Shown here piece after piece: positions 1 to 5,219 of a stretch of DNA of 5,219 nucleotides (the first letter of the stretch is position 1; each line of letters starts with the position of its first letter). The notes beneath the pieces were generated by a model, which was given only the letters and a program-made list of their open reading frames with translations, searched no databases and was not told the DNA's origin. The translations under genes and the position numbers were made by a program. Source of the stretch: Phycisphaerae bacterium (GTDB lineage Bacteria > Planctomycetota > Phycisphaerae > UBA1845 > Fen-1342); assembly GCA_022842805.1 (NCBI GenBank), contig JALHOX010000320.1, forward strand, positions 1 to 5,219, in the 5' to 3' direction.

Positions 1-411
1 TATCGCTATTTGAGCTTTCCGTTTAACAAAAACTGTAACCCGATCGTGCCCGATGAACGCCACGCCGACGCCTGCCAGCGGGCGCTCTTGGCCGAGGCCG
101 CCTATGAGATTGGCGGCGCTGCGGGATTGCAGAAGCTGCACCCGTTGCTGATGCAACTGGGCGAGGGCAAAGTCGCGGAAAAGCTCGACGCTCTCGCGGC
201 CGAAGCCGGGCTCGACGCCGCCAAGCTCCGTGCTGCGATGGAGGGGACTGCGGCGCGGGAAGGGGTTGATGCTGATGTACGGGCCGGGCAGCGCACCGGG
301 TTGCAGGGCATCCCCTACGTTTTCATCAACGGCAAACGCATTCCGCGTTCCAACTATCGCGATCTGCCGATCCTGAGGGCGTTTCTGGAAGAGGCCGCCA
401 AGGCCCGTTAG
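1..411 (+). CDS. DsbA-like thioredoxin-fold protein, C-terminal part (5' end outside window)
   Basis: The reading frame is open from the first base and ends at TAG 409-411, leaving 136 residues of a longer protein. The segment resembles the helical insertion and C-terminal half of DsbA-type (Thioredoxin_4) oxidoreductases, which make or isomerise disulfides in exported proteins. Visible support: an F-P-x-N-K-N-C-N-P stretch (residues 6-14) followed by H-A-D-A-C (21-25), a pattern typical of DsbA domains linked to vitamin K epoxide reductase (VKOR) proteins. There is a helical region at about 25-100, and then G-I-P-Y-V-F-I-N-G (103-111), which matches the cis-proline strand of the fold (Pro105). 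The CxxC active site would lie upstream and cannot be seen, so catalytic competence is unknown. Whether the missing part includes a VKOR membrane domain is also unknown. The first possible start inside the window (TTG at 10) falls within the conserved fold and is not the true start. The next gene begins 127 bases downstream on the same strand. Confidence 0.8.
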   Translation, partial: YRYLSFPFNKNCNPIVPDERHADACQRALLAEAAYEIGGAAGLQKLHPLLMQLGEGKVAEKLDALAAEAGLDAAKLRAAMEGTAAREGVDADVRAGQRTGLQGIPYVFINGKRIPRSNYRDLPILRAFLEEAAKAR

Positions 412-524
412 CGATCAGCAGCGGGTCATGAGGGCCGCGCAAAGAGCTCGCTAATTCCAGCCCCGCCGGCGTCCGCGCTCTCGCAAAACGGCGCGGCGTC
501 GCTACGCTTTGGCCTCTCCAGCCA

Positions 525-530
525 GCGAGG
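525..530 (+). promoter_or_regulatory. Ribosome binding site that sets the start of the phosphoesterase gene
   Basis: GCGAGG lies 8 bases before ATG 539-541, good Shine-Dalgarno spacing. An in-frame TTG at 509 would add ten residues (ending ..SEDFG) ahead of the signal peptide and has no comparable upstream purine motif. The ATG also places the Lys residue and hydrophobic core exactly at the N-terminus, as expected for a Sec signal peptide. Confidence 0.6.
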
Positions 531-538
531 ATTTTGGA

Positions 539-2578
539 ATGAAGCTGCTCAGCGCCAGGTTCGCTCTTGCATTTTCTTTTGCCGCCGTCGCCTTTGCTCA
601 GAGCCGCGTCAATGTGGTCTGGCAGGACAACATCGGCCACCAGCGGCATCTGCATCGGGCCAATCCGAGCCATCCGACGGTGATGGACTCCGCCCGCTTC
701 ACCACCAACCGCACCGGCGCCCCGCTCAGCCTGCCCAAGGAAGAGGGGGCGTTCAGCTTTGTGGTCTTCGGCGACCGCACCGGCGGCCCGATCGAGGGCG
801 TCTCGGTCCTGGCCGATGCCGTGCGCGATGTGAACCTGCTGGAGCCGGATTTCGTGATTACCGTCGGCGACTTGATCGAGGGCTATAACCAGGAGCCGCA
901 GTGGCTGGTGCAGATGAGCGAGTTCAAGGAGATCATGAACAAGCTGATCTGCCCCTGGTTTCCGGTCAGCGGCAATCACGACGTCTATTGGCGCGGCCCG
1001 GCCGGCATGAAGCCGCCCGGCGAGCATGAGAAGAACTACGAGCTGCACTTCGGCCCGCTTTGGTACGCCTTTAGCCATAAGAACTGCTGGTTCATCGCGC
1101 TGCACAGCGACGAAGGCGATCCGGTCACCGGCGAGAAAGCGATTCAGAAGCCCAACTGCCAGAAGATGAGTCAGGCTCAGTTCGACTGGCTGAAGGCCAC
1201 CCTCGACAAGGCCAAGGGCGCCGACCACGTCTTCCTGTTCCTGCATCATCCGCGCTGGCTGGGCGGCAACTATGGCGACGACTGGAACAAGGTCCACGAA
1301 TTGCTCAAAGCGGCAGGCAATGTGACGGCGGTCTTCGCCGGCCACATTCACCATATGCGCTATGACCCGCGCGACGGGATCGAATATGTCACGTTGGCGA
1401 CGGTCGGCGGCGGCCAGGAGTCGCTGGTGCCCGACGCCGGCTTTCTGCATCAGTATCACATTGTGAATGTCCGCAAGAACCAGATCGCGCTGGCGGCCAT
1501 GCCCGTCGGCGAAGTGATGGATGTGCGCGAGATCACCGGCAAGCTGCACGAGGAGTGTGCCGCGCTCGCCCAGCAAAAACCCGCGATCGAGGGGCGCATC
1601 CGCATCGAGGCTGACGGCAGCGCCGCGGGTCGCTTTAGCGCCAGCCTGACCAATACCGCGACCACGTCGCTCTATGTCACCGCCACGCTGGACACGCGCG
1701 ACAGCCGCTGGAGCTTTGGCCCGGACCACGAGCATCACATTGTCGCCCCCGGCGCGAAGCAGACCTTCACCTTCGACGTCGCTCGCCTCGCCGGCTCGCT
1801 CGACGACGCGTTTCGGCCGATCGAGCTGGTGCTATCCCTCGAGTATCTCGCCCCCGGGCATCGCTATCGCGTTCCCGAAAAGCGCGTGGATGTGCCCCTC
1901 GATGTCGACTATTCCAGCCTGCTCGCGCGGCCGGCGGACAATCACGTTTTGAGCTGCGACGGCGTCAACGATCACGTCGCGATCGACAACGACGCCTTCA
2001 CCCTGCCCGACGGGCCCTTCACGCTCGAATGCTGGATGCGGGCCCGCGCCTTTGGCGAGCGCACCGGCCTGATCACCAAGACCGAGACCAGCGACTATGG
2101 CATCTTTGTCAGCAACGGCGAGCCCGGTTTTTCGGCCTATATCGGCGACCGCTATGCCGAGGCCAAGGCGGGGAAGGCGCTGCTGAAGGTCGGTCAGTGG
2201 CACCACGTCGCCGGCGAGTATGACGGTGCTTCCGTGCGCGTCTATGTCGATGGCCAGCTCGTGGCGAAGACCGAGCGCAGCGGCGCGCGACGCAGCAACG
2301 ATCTGCCGTTGATCATCGGCGCTGATGTCGCGCGCCGCGGCGGCGCTACGTCGCACTTCCACGGCGAGATCGACGAAGTCCGCCTTTCCTCGGTCGCCCG
2401 CTACGGCGACGAAGCCTTCACCCCGGCGCGGCGCTTTGAGCGCGACGATCAGACGATCCTCCTGATGCACATGGATCGGCAGTTGGGGCCGTGGCTGGTG
2501 AATGATGCAGTCAGCGGCGGATCGCCGATGCAGATTCGCTTGCAAGATGGGGCGAAGCTGGAGCCCGCGCGCGATTGA
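539..2578 (+). CDS. Secreted calcineurin-like metallophosphoesterase with C-terminal LamG-like domain
   Basis: This 679-residue protein is probably exported: residues 1-20 (MKLL.. to ..AVAFA) form a signal peptide with likely cleavage at A-F-A|Q-S. Residues about 70-325 carry the calcineurin-like phosphoesterase motifs in order: F-G-D-R-T-G-G (Asp79), V-G-D-L-I-E-G (Asp111), S-G-N-H-D (145-148), H-H-P-R-W (236-240) and A-G-H-I-H-H (His269, His271). Such enzymes use two metal ions to hydrolyse phosphomono- or diesters; the substrate cannot be told from sequence. The usual D-x-H of the first motif reads D-R-T here, so one metal-binding histidine is absent. Residues about 350-460 look like an all-beta linker domain of unassigned family. 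Residues about 470-668 form a LamG/concanavalin-like jelly roll (F-T-L-E-C-W-M, G-Q-W-H-H-V-A-G-E-Y-D, V-R-V-Y-V-D-G, G-E-I-D-E-V-R-L-S), which often binds glycans or surfaces. The gene converges with the minus-strand gene at 2721-3005. Confidence 0.93.
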   Translation: MKLLSARFALAFSFAAVAFAQSRVNVVWQDNIGHQRHLHRANPSHPTVMDSARFTTNRTGAPLSLPKEEGAFSFVVFGDRTGGPIEGVSVLADAVRDVNLLEPDFVITVGDLIEGYNQEPQWLVQMSEFKEIMNKLICPWFPVSGNHDVYWRGPAGMKPPGEHEKNYELHFGPLWYAFSHKNCWFIALHSDEGDPVTGEKAIQKPNCQKMSQAQFDWLKATLDKAKGADHVFLFLHHPRWLGGNYGDDWNKVHELLKAAGNVTAVFAGHIHHMRYDPRDGIEYVTLATVGGGQESLVPDAGFLHQYHIVNVRKNQIALAAMPVGEVMDVREITGKLHEECAALAQQKPAIEGRIRIEADGSAAGRFSASLTNTATTSLYVTATLDTRDSRWSFGPDHEHHIVAPGAKQTFTFDVARLAGSLDDAFRPIELVLSLEYLAPGHRYRVPEKRVDVPLDVDYSSLLARPADNHVLSCDGVNDHVAIDNDAFTLPDGPFTLECWMRARAFGERTGLITKTETSDYGIFVSNGEPGFSAYIGDRYAEAKAGKALLKVGQWHHVAGEYDGASVRVYVDGQLVAKTERSGARRSNDLPLIIGADVARRGGATSHFHGEIDEVRLSSVARYGDEAFTPARRFERDDQTILLMHMDRQLGPWLVNDAVSGGSPMQIRLQDGAKLEPARD

Positions 2579-2643
2579 TCTACTTTCGTCGTCTCTTGAA
2601 CCGGTTGGCAAACGCGCCCGCGCTACCGGACTGCCGAAACAAA

Positions 2644-2671
2644 ACAGCCGACCTCGATCGAGGCCGGCTGT
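2644..2671 (-). terminator. Factor-independent terminator between convergent genes, oriented for the minus-strand gene
   Basis: The arms ACAGCCG (2644-2650) and CGGCTGT (2665-2671) pair perfectly. They enclose, after one A/C mismatch, the 12-base palindrome 2652-2663 (CCTC-GATC-GAGG), giving a stem of 11 pairs with a 4-base loop. Read on the minus strand, the hairpin is followed at once by TTTGTTTCGG, part of a run of Ts, as in classical intrinsic terminators. It sits about 50 bases past the stop of the 94-residue protein gene. On the plus strand no T run follows, so it may only weakly stop the phosphoesterase transcript, which ends 66 bases before it. Confidence 0.8.
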
Positions 2672-2720
2672 CGGGTGCGTTTGGATCAGGGGGAGCTTGG
2701 GGAGCTCGAGCGGAGCGTGC

Positions 2721-3005
2721 TTAGAAGTTCACGCTGAGGTCGAAGTTCGAGGCGACCAGCTTGGCCTTCGTCAGCGTGATGTAGGGGTTCTCGCTGATCT
2801 TCGTCACGGTCAGCGGGGCCGAACCGATGAGGTTCAGAACCGGCGAGCGACCCGGGGTCACGCCATCTTCCGGAACGCGCAGGAGGTGGCCGCTCCAGTT
2901 GCAGATGTACGCACCGGGCGTGCTGATCGACTCGAACGCGAAGGTCGCGCCGATGTCGTTGCAGGTTGTCTGACCGGTGAAGTTCTGAGTGTTGGTCGTG
3001 TTCAT
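2721..3005 (-). CDS. Small protein of unknown function (94 residues), probably highly expressed
   Basis: I do not recognise this family. The protein starts M-N-T-T-N-T-Q-N-F-T-G, is rich in Asn, Thr and Ser near the N-terminus, and has two cysteines (Cys15, Cys35). A central G-H-L-L-R-V-P-E-D-G-V then P-G-R-S-P stretch (39-55) is followed by a strand-like C-terminal half ending S-V-N-F. No signal peptide, membrane segment or known catalytic motif is visible. It looks like a compact, mostly beta, soluble protein, which is inference. ATG at 3005 was chosen because AAGGAG lies 8 bases before it. The frame stays open upstream to 3503, but that extension is Arg/Ala/Pro-rich and looks non-coding. 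All nine Asn codons are AAC, all five Phe are TTC, all six Ile are ATC, both Tyr are TAC and all three Lys are AAG, a bias typical of strongly expressed genes. The gene has its own terminator at 2644-2671 and no same-strand neighbour within 530 bases, so it is probably monocistronic. Confidence 0.85.
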   Translation of the reverse strand: MNTTNTQNFTGQTTCNDIGATFAFESISTPGAYICNWSGHLLRVPEDGVTPGRSPVLNLIGSAPLTVTKISENPYITLTKAKLVASNFDLSVNF

Positions 3006-3013
3006 TTCGATCA

Positions 3014-3019
3014 CTCCTT
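3014..3019 (-). promoter_or_regulatory. Strong ribosome binding site of the 94-residue protein gene
   Basis: The minus strand reads AAGGAG here, a near-consensus Shine-Dalgarno sequence, with an 8-base spacer to the ATG at 3005-3003. It is the best ribosome binding site in the window and decides in favour of the internal start over the much longer open frame that reaches 3503. Confidence 0.8.
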
Positions 3020-3451
3020 GGTTTGCGATAAACGCGGAACTCGTGATTTCGCCGAACCTAGTCGACGTTGGACGGACCACGCCGCAGCCGCGCCCGGCCG
3101 CTGCCGACAGCCGTCCACGCACCGGGGCCGGGTGTCGGTCAGGGCGGGACGCTGCCCGCGGCGGCTCGCGTGCGATCTCGCAGCGCTGACCATCCGGCTT
3201 TTCGATCGGAACCCGCACCAGAATCCTGAACTTTCCTCGCAATTTTTTGGGACGCGGCGCATCGTCTGCGCCGAACCCGCGGTGCGCGGCGCAACCTTCG
3301 CGCAACGACTCCCCCCAACCCTCGACGCTAGGAATCCCCACGAGCCGTGCGGCTGATTGAGCGGCGCAAGCGTCGCGCCTCGACCAACGCCGCAGAGTCC
3401 TGGAGACCTGGAGAACGCGATCGGGTGAACGGAGGAGTGGGGGAATTGTGA
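3020..3451. other. Intergenic region with no convincing gene
   Basis: This stretch lies upstream of the 94-residue protein gene and beyond the presumed terminator of the PilZ gene. Frames on both strands are open in places (for instance the in-frame minus extension up to 3503), but they encode Arg/Ala/Pro-rich runs with no domain, no good ribosome binding site and no sensible codon bias. It should hold the promoter of the minus-strand small gene. The only AT-rich patch is around 3239-3249 (an A/T run on both strands), and I could not find a paired -35/-10 I would defend. A weak inverted repeat (CCGACA 3104-3109 with TGTCGG 3133-3138) is what chance would give in DNA this GC-rich. Confidence 0.6.
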
Positions 3452-3473
3452 CCGCGCGCGTCATCGCGCGCGG
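3452..3473 (-). terminator. GC-rich hairpin, probable terminator of the NYN-PilZ unit
   Basis: A perfect 9-bp stem, CCGCGCGCG (3452-3460) with CGCGCGCGG (3465-3473), closes a 4-base loop. It lies 67 bases beyond the stop of the minus-strand PilZ gene, a natural place for transcription to end. The downstream minus-strand flank is TCACAATTCC, only modestly T-rich, so this is not a textbook intrinsic terminator. It could instead protect the RNA 3' end or be a leader structure for the 94-residue gene. Confidence 0.5.
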
Positions 3474-3539
3474 ATGCGACCCCGGCGTTTTCCCCCGAAC
3501 CATGCCGACGCTGCGAAGTGAGACGCTCGCGATTTCAGC

Positions 3540-3923
3540 CTAGCTGGGCCAACGCACGCCGGCGCGGCTCATGGCCGGGCGCGTGTCAAACGTCACTCCC
3601 AGCTCGATCTCGCCGTCGCGGGTGTCGGCGTGGATGCAGGTGCGAACGATCCGCGCCCAACGGCGGGTCCGCAATCCGAATGCGCCGCTGCGGTCGGTCG
3701 GGGGCGTCGCGTGTAGTTCGTATTGCTGCCCTTCCGCCAGCCCAAAGCCGAGGGGAACGCGCAGCCGCATCCCGGTCGCGGAGACATCGCGAAATTCGGC
3801 CCGCGTGACCGGGCGGCCGATCGAATCGACCAGCCAGATCCAGCCGTTCAGCTCCGCCCGCGGCGCGATGCGGCGCTCGTTGGCCGACGTGGAATGGGGT
3901 GCTTCCAGCAGAGACGTGCTCAT
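3540..3923 (-). CDS. PilZ-domain protein (probable cyclic-di-GMP receptor)
   Basis: This 127-residue cytoplasmic protein consists almost entirely of one PilZ domain, the small beta-barrel that binds the second messenger cyclic di-GMP. Both signature motifs are present: R-R-I-A-P-R (RxxxR, Arg18 and Arg22) in the N-terminal switch, and D-V-S-A-T-G (D/NxSxxG, Asp46, Ser48, Gly51) followed by M-R-L-R-V-P. Later strands are visible at R-R-W-A-R-I-V-R (87-94) and E-I-E-L-G-V-T-F (105-112), the latter matching the usual conserved barrel strand. Ligand binding is therefore likely; the downstream target is not predictable because no output domain is attached. ATG at 3923 is supported by GGAG at 3934-3931 with a 7-base spacer. 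The gene lies 63 bases downstream of the NYN ribonuclease gene on the same strand and is probably co-transcribed with it, although the gap could hold its own promoter. Confidence 0.9.
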   Translation of the reverse strand: MSTSLLEAPHSTSANERRIAPRAELNGWIWLVDSIGRPVTRAEFRDVSATGMRLRVPLGFGLAEGQQYELHATPPTDRSGAFGLRTRRWARIVRTCIHADTRDGEIELGVTFDTRPAMSRAGVRWPS

Positions 3924-3986
3924 CGCGGATCTCCAGCAGCGCCGATCTCTCGGCGAGATGCAATCGACAGCTCGTGTGCGCGGCGC

Positions 3987-4520
3987 CTACGGACGACGAA
4001 CGTCGTCTTTCAGCGGATCCTGCTCGTCGTCGGCGTCGCTGAGGCCGAACTCGCGCATCCACGCGTCCGTGTCGCCTTCGGTCAGGCCGCTGCGTTTTTC
4101 GCGCGGCTCGCGCGGCGTTCGCGGCTGATCGGCCTGGGCCAGGTCGTTTCGCAGTGCGGCCCAAAATTCAGCCGATTCGACCGCCGTCGCGCCGCGCCGG
4201 CGGGCCGCCCGTTGGACCTCGCGGTCGCTGCTGACGACGGTCATTCGCCGCGCGGCGGTGCTGGCGTCGATGATCTCGAAGATCACCGCGTCAGCCGTGA
4301 ACTGCCCTGCATAACGAACCGAAACAACGCCTTTGTCTATCTGCTCCGCGAAGCCGTCTGCCGGCTTGCGGCCATCAAACACGATTTCCACGCGTTCCTT
4401 GCGGCGCTCGGCCCAGACTCCGAGGAAGTGCACGAGCTGCGCGCGTCCGGGCGGTCGAGATGGGTCGTCGAGCCCGCGCGCGGCAAAAAGCAGATTATTG
4501 CCATCGACCAGGACGGGCAC
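3987..4520 (-). CDS. YacP-like NYN-domain ribonuclease
   Basis: This 177-residue cytoplasmic protein matches the NYN_YacP (formerly DUF901) family of PIN-like nucleases, about the size of Bacillus YacP/Rae1 (170 residues), a ribosome-associated mRNA endonuclease. Acidic residues expected to bind metal are in place: V-D-G-N-N (Asp6), V-F-D-G (Asp49), T-A-D-A-V-I (Asp77) and V-V-S-S-D-R-E-V (Asp99), the last followed by the family-typical Q-R-A-A-R-R-R-G-A. Residues about 132-177 form a charged tail, first basic (132-143), then acidic, with D-A-W-M-R-E-F-G-L at 152-160. I would expect RNA cleavage, but whether it acts on ribosomes as in Bacillus is inference. The start is GTG at 4520: GGGAG lies at 4532-4528 with a 7-base spacer, and an in-frame TGA at 4544-4542 leaves only seven codons upstream. 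It is the first gene of a probable two-gene unit with the PilZ gene. Confidence 0.9.
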   Translation of the reverse strand: MPVLVDGNNLLFAARGLDDPSRPPGRAQLVHFLGVWAERRKERVEIVFDGRKPADGFAEQIDKGVVSVRYAGQFTADAVIFEIIDASTAARRMTVVSSDREVQRAARRRGATAVESAEFWAALRNDLAQADQPRTPREPREKRSGLTEGDTDAWMREFGLSDADDEQDPLKDDVRRP

Positions 4521-4527
4521 GCCGACG

Positions 4528-4532
4528 CTCCC
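4528..4532 (-). promoter_or_regulatory. Ribosome binding site supporting the GTG start of the NYN gene
   Basis: The minus strand reads GGGAG, 7 bases before GTG 4520-4518. A nearby ATG at 4545-4543 is in another frame and opens only an Arg-rich peptide, so the GTG start is preferred. Confidence 0.65.
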
Positions 4533-4700
4533 GCAGGACAGTCATGCTAACACGCCGCGAAGGGAGCGTAAACGAAAATCGCACGCTTCGAATGGCGAGG
4601 CGACGTCGCGATAGCCGACGCTCGTTTCGTGGGGAGGTCGGGGCGCGGTGCCGCTTGGGCGGGATTTGGAGATCGCGGTCGATCGGGGACCGGAGTCTGC

Positions 4701-4748
4701 GAGTCATTTTAAGTGCGGATTCTCTTCTATGGTGACAGGGAGTCATTT
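4701..4748. repeat. Two 9-bp direct repeats, possible operator
   Basis: GAGTCATTT occurs at 4701-4709 and again at 4740-4748, a 39-base period. Both copies lie in the AT-rich island upstream of the divergent genes. The second copy overlaps a TGAC-N5-GTCA inverted repeat (4733-4745) and abuts the candidate TATTAT -10 box. Paired copies at a promoter are what a transcription-factor operator would look like, but nine bases is short and no regulator is identified. Confidence 0.4.
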
Positions 4749-4929
4749 ATTATCAGACTTGTCGGCCAATCGGCGGTGGAATGCCCGTTGCGTCGGCGAG
4801 GCCAAAATCGCACAAGTGCTGACGAGCATTGCGGTGGGCGGCGCGAATAAGTTTGCGGGTCGGAGAGATATGCCGTGCGCTGGGCGATGCGCGGTGCGGC
4901 TCTCGGTGCGCCCTTGCGGCGATATCGAC

Positions 4930-4959
4930 CCACCCGTTAGCTTCTGCCCGCGCGGGTGG
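4930..4959 (+). other. Inverted repeat in the probable leader of the secreted-protein gene
   Basis: CCACCCG (4930-4936, reading through the line break) pairs with CGGGTGG (4953-4959) around a 16-base loop. A competing 10-base palindrome CCCGCGCGGG at 4947-4956 shares the right arm, so two alternative folds exist. It ends 58 bases before the ATG at 5018. It matches no riboswitch that I recognise, and GC-rich DNA gives such stems by chance. Confidence 0.3.
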
Positions 4960-5017
4960 AAGGCGGACCCGGGCGATTCAGACCCCCAAACTTTCAGCAA
5001 GGATCGGAGTGCATCAC

Positions 5018-5219
5018 ATGCAGCGTTGGATTGTCGGCCTGATGGTTGGCCTGCTCGGCGTCGCGACGGCTTCGGCCCAGGCCCCGGCCAGGAAGGCCGA
5101 CCGCGGGATCGTGCTCGAGGGCGAGAACAAGATTCGTTACATCCTGAAGCAGCTGGAGCTCAACCCGACGCAGACCGCCGACGCCGAGTCGCTGCTGGCC
5201 GTCTACAGCGAGCAGATGA
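5018..5219 (+). CDS. Small secreted, probably helical protein (3' end outside window)
   Basis: The first 67 codons are present and the frame is open to the window end. Residues 1-20 (M-Q-R-W-I-V-G-L.. to ..A-T-A-S-A) are a good Sec signal peptide with cleavage expected at A-S-A|Q-A, so the protein is exported. After a short A/P/K linker, residues 31-67 look alpha-helical: a charged segment, then L-E-L-N-P-T-Q-T-A-D-A-E-S-L-L. The L-x-L-x-x-x-Q pattern vaguely recalls the LTxxQ helices of Spy/CpxP-type periplasmic proteins, but the part visible is too short to assign a family. ATG at 5018 is supported by GGAG at 5006-5009 with an 8-base spacer. Its nearest neighbour, the NYN gene, is divergent and about 500 bases away. 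Confidence 0.85.
   Translation, partial: MQRWIVGLMVGLLGVATASAQAPARKADRGIVLEGENKIRYILKQLELNPTQTADAESLLAVYSEQM

Larger units (their letters stand above)
4521..5017. other. Divergent intergenic region with an AT-rich island
   Basis: About 500 bases separate the minus-strand NYN gene from the plus-strand secreted-protein gene and should hold promoters for both. Open frames on either strand encode Arg/Pro/Ser-rich runs without domains or good ribosome binding sites, so I call none. The base composition drops to AT-rich at about 4701-4760, against GC-rich surroundings, and this is the likeliest promoter zone. TATTAT (4748-4753, plus) and its minus-strand counterpart GATAAT (4756-4751) resemble -10 boxes, but neither has a well-spaced -35 by the vegetative sigma consensus. 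If the plus-strand promoter is here, the leader of the secreted-protein gene would be roughly 250 bases. Confidence 0.5.

Noticed and set aside
473..496. CCGCGC/GCGCGG stem between the first two plus-strand genes as a terminator
   Set aside because: The stem is only six pairs with a 12-base loop and no T run; such stems are expected by chance in this GC-rich DNA.
326..1738. 470-codon open frame on the minus strand
   Set aside because: It is antisense to the well-supported phosphoesterase gene, has no recognisable domain, and is a typical mirror frame in GC-rich coding DNA.
1832..2611. 259-codon open frame on the minus strand
   Set aside because: It is antisense to the LamG-coding part and shows no motif or ribosome binding site; it arises from the GC-rich third codon positions of the real gene.
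2502..3356. 284-codon open frame on the plus strand
   Set aside because: It overlaps the end of the phosphoesterase gene, the terminator and the whole minus-strand small gene; the translation has no domain.
3006..3503. N-terminal extension of the 94-residue protein to 260 residues
   Set aside because: The extension is Arg/Ala/Pro-rich, lacks the codon bias of the core gene, and the strong AAGGAG site marks the internal ATG at 3005.
3586..4164. 192-codon open frame on the minus strand overlapping both NYN and PilZ genes
   Set aside because: The product is extremely Arg/Ala-rich and is a shifted-frame shadow of the two real genes.
3723..4550. 275-codon open frame on the plus strand
   Set aside because: It is antisense to the NYN and PilZ genes, both of which have clear family motifs and ribosome binding sites.
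4743..5000. 85-codon minus-strand open frame in the divergent intergenic region
   Set aside because: It has no domain and low-complexity composition, and it overlaps the likely leader of the secreted-protein gene.

Overview
The window looks like a stretch of chromosome from a GC-rich, Gram-negative-type bacterium, most plausibly a planctomycete. Two proteins have Sec-type signal peptides. A large secreted calcineurin-like phosphoesterase is fused to a LamG/concanavalin-like domain, a combination common in Planctomycetota. A DsbA-like thioredoxin fragment, a YacP-type NYN ribonuclease and a stand-alone PilZ protein fit that setting. The phylum is an inference from gene content and style; there is no rRNA or other marker here. 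No RNA gene, mobile element or CRISPR array was seen.

Layout, left to right. (1) The window opens inside a plus-strand gene for a DsbA/thioredoxin-fold protein, of which only the C-terminal part is present. (2) After 127 bases comes the plus-strand secreted metallophosphoesterase-LamG gene (539-2578). (3) It converges on a short minus-strand gene (2721-3005) for a 94-residue protein of unknown function. A strong hairpin at 2644-2671 lies between them, and its T-rich flank faces the minus-strand gene. (4) About 530 bases follow without a convincing gene, ending in a 9-bp GC hairpin (3452-3473) that probably terminates the next unit. (5) A minus-strand pair follows, transcribed from right to left: a YacP-like NYN-domain ribonuclease (GTG start at 4520) and then a PilZ-domain protein (start at 3923). 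They are 63 bases apart and could be co-transcribed. (6) A roughly 500-base divergent intergenic region contains an AT-rich island with a 9-bp direct repeat. (7) The window ends inside a plus-strand gene for a small secreted, probably helical protein (start at 5018).

The genes do not form one obvious pathway. The first and second encode exported or envelope proteins. The NYN/PilZ pair suggests RNA turnover next to a cyclic-di-GMP receptor, but adjacency alone does not prove a functional link. The most intriguing item is the 94-residue protein. It has a near-ideal ribosome binding site, almost exclusively C-ending codons for Asn, Phe, Tyr and Ile, and its own factor-independent terminator, which together suggest high expression of an unrecognised protein. 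I found no clear new multi-gene system.
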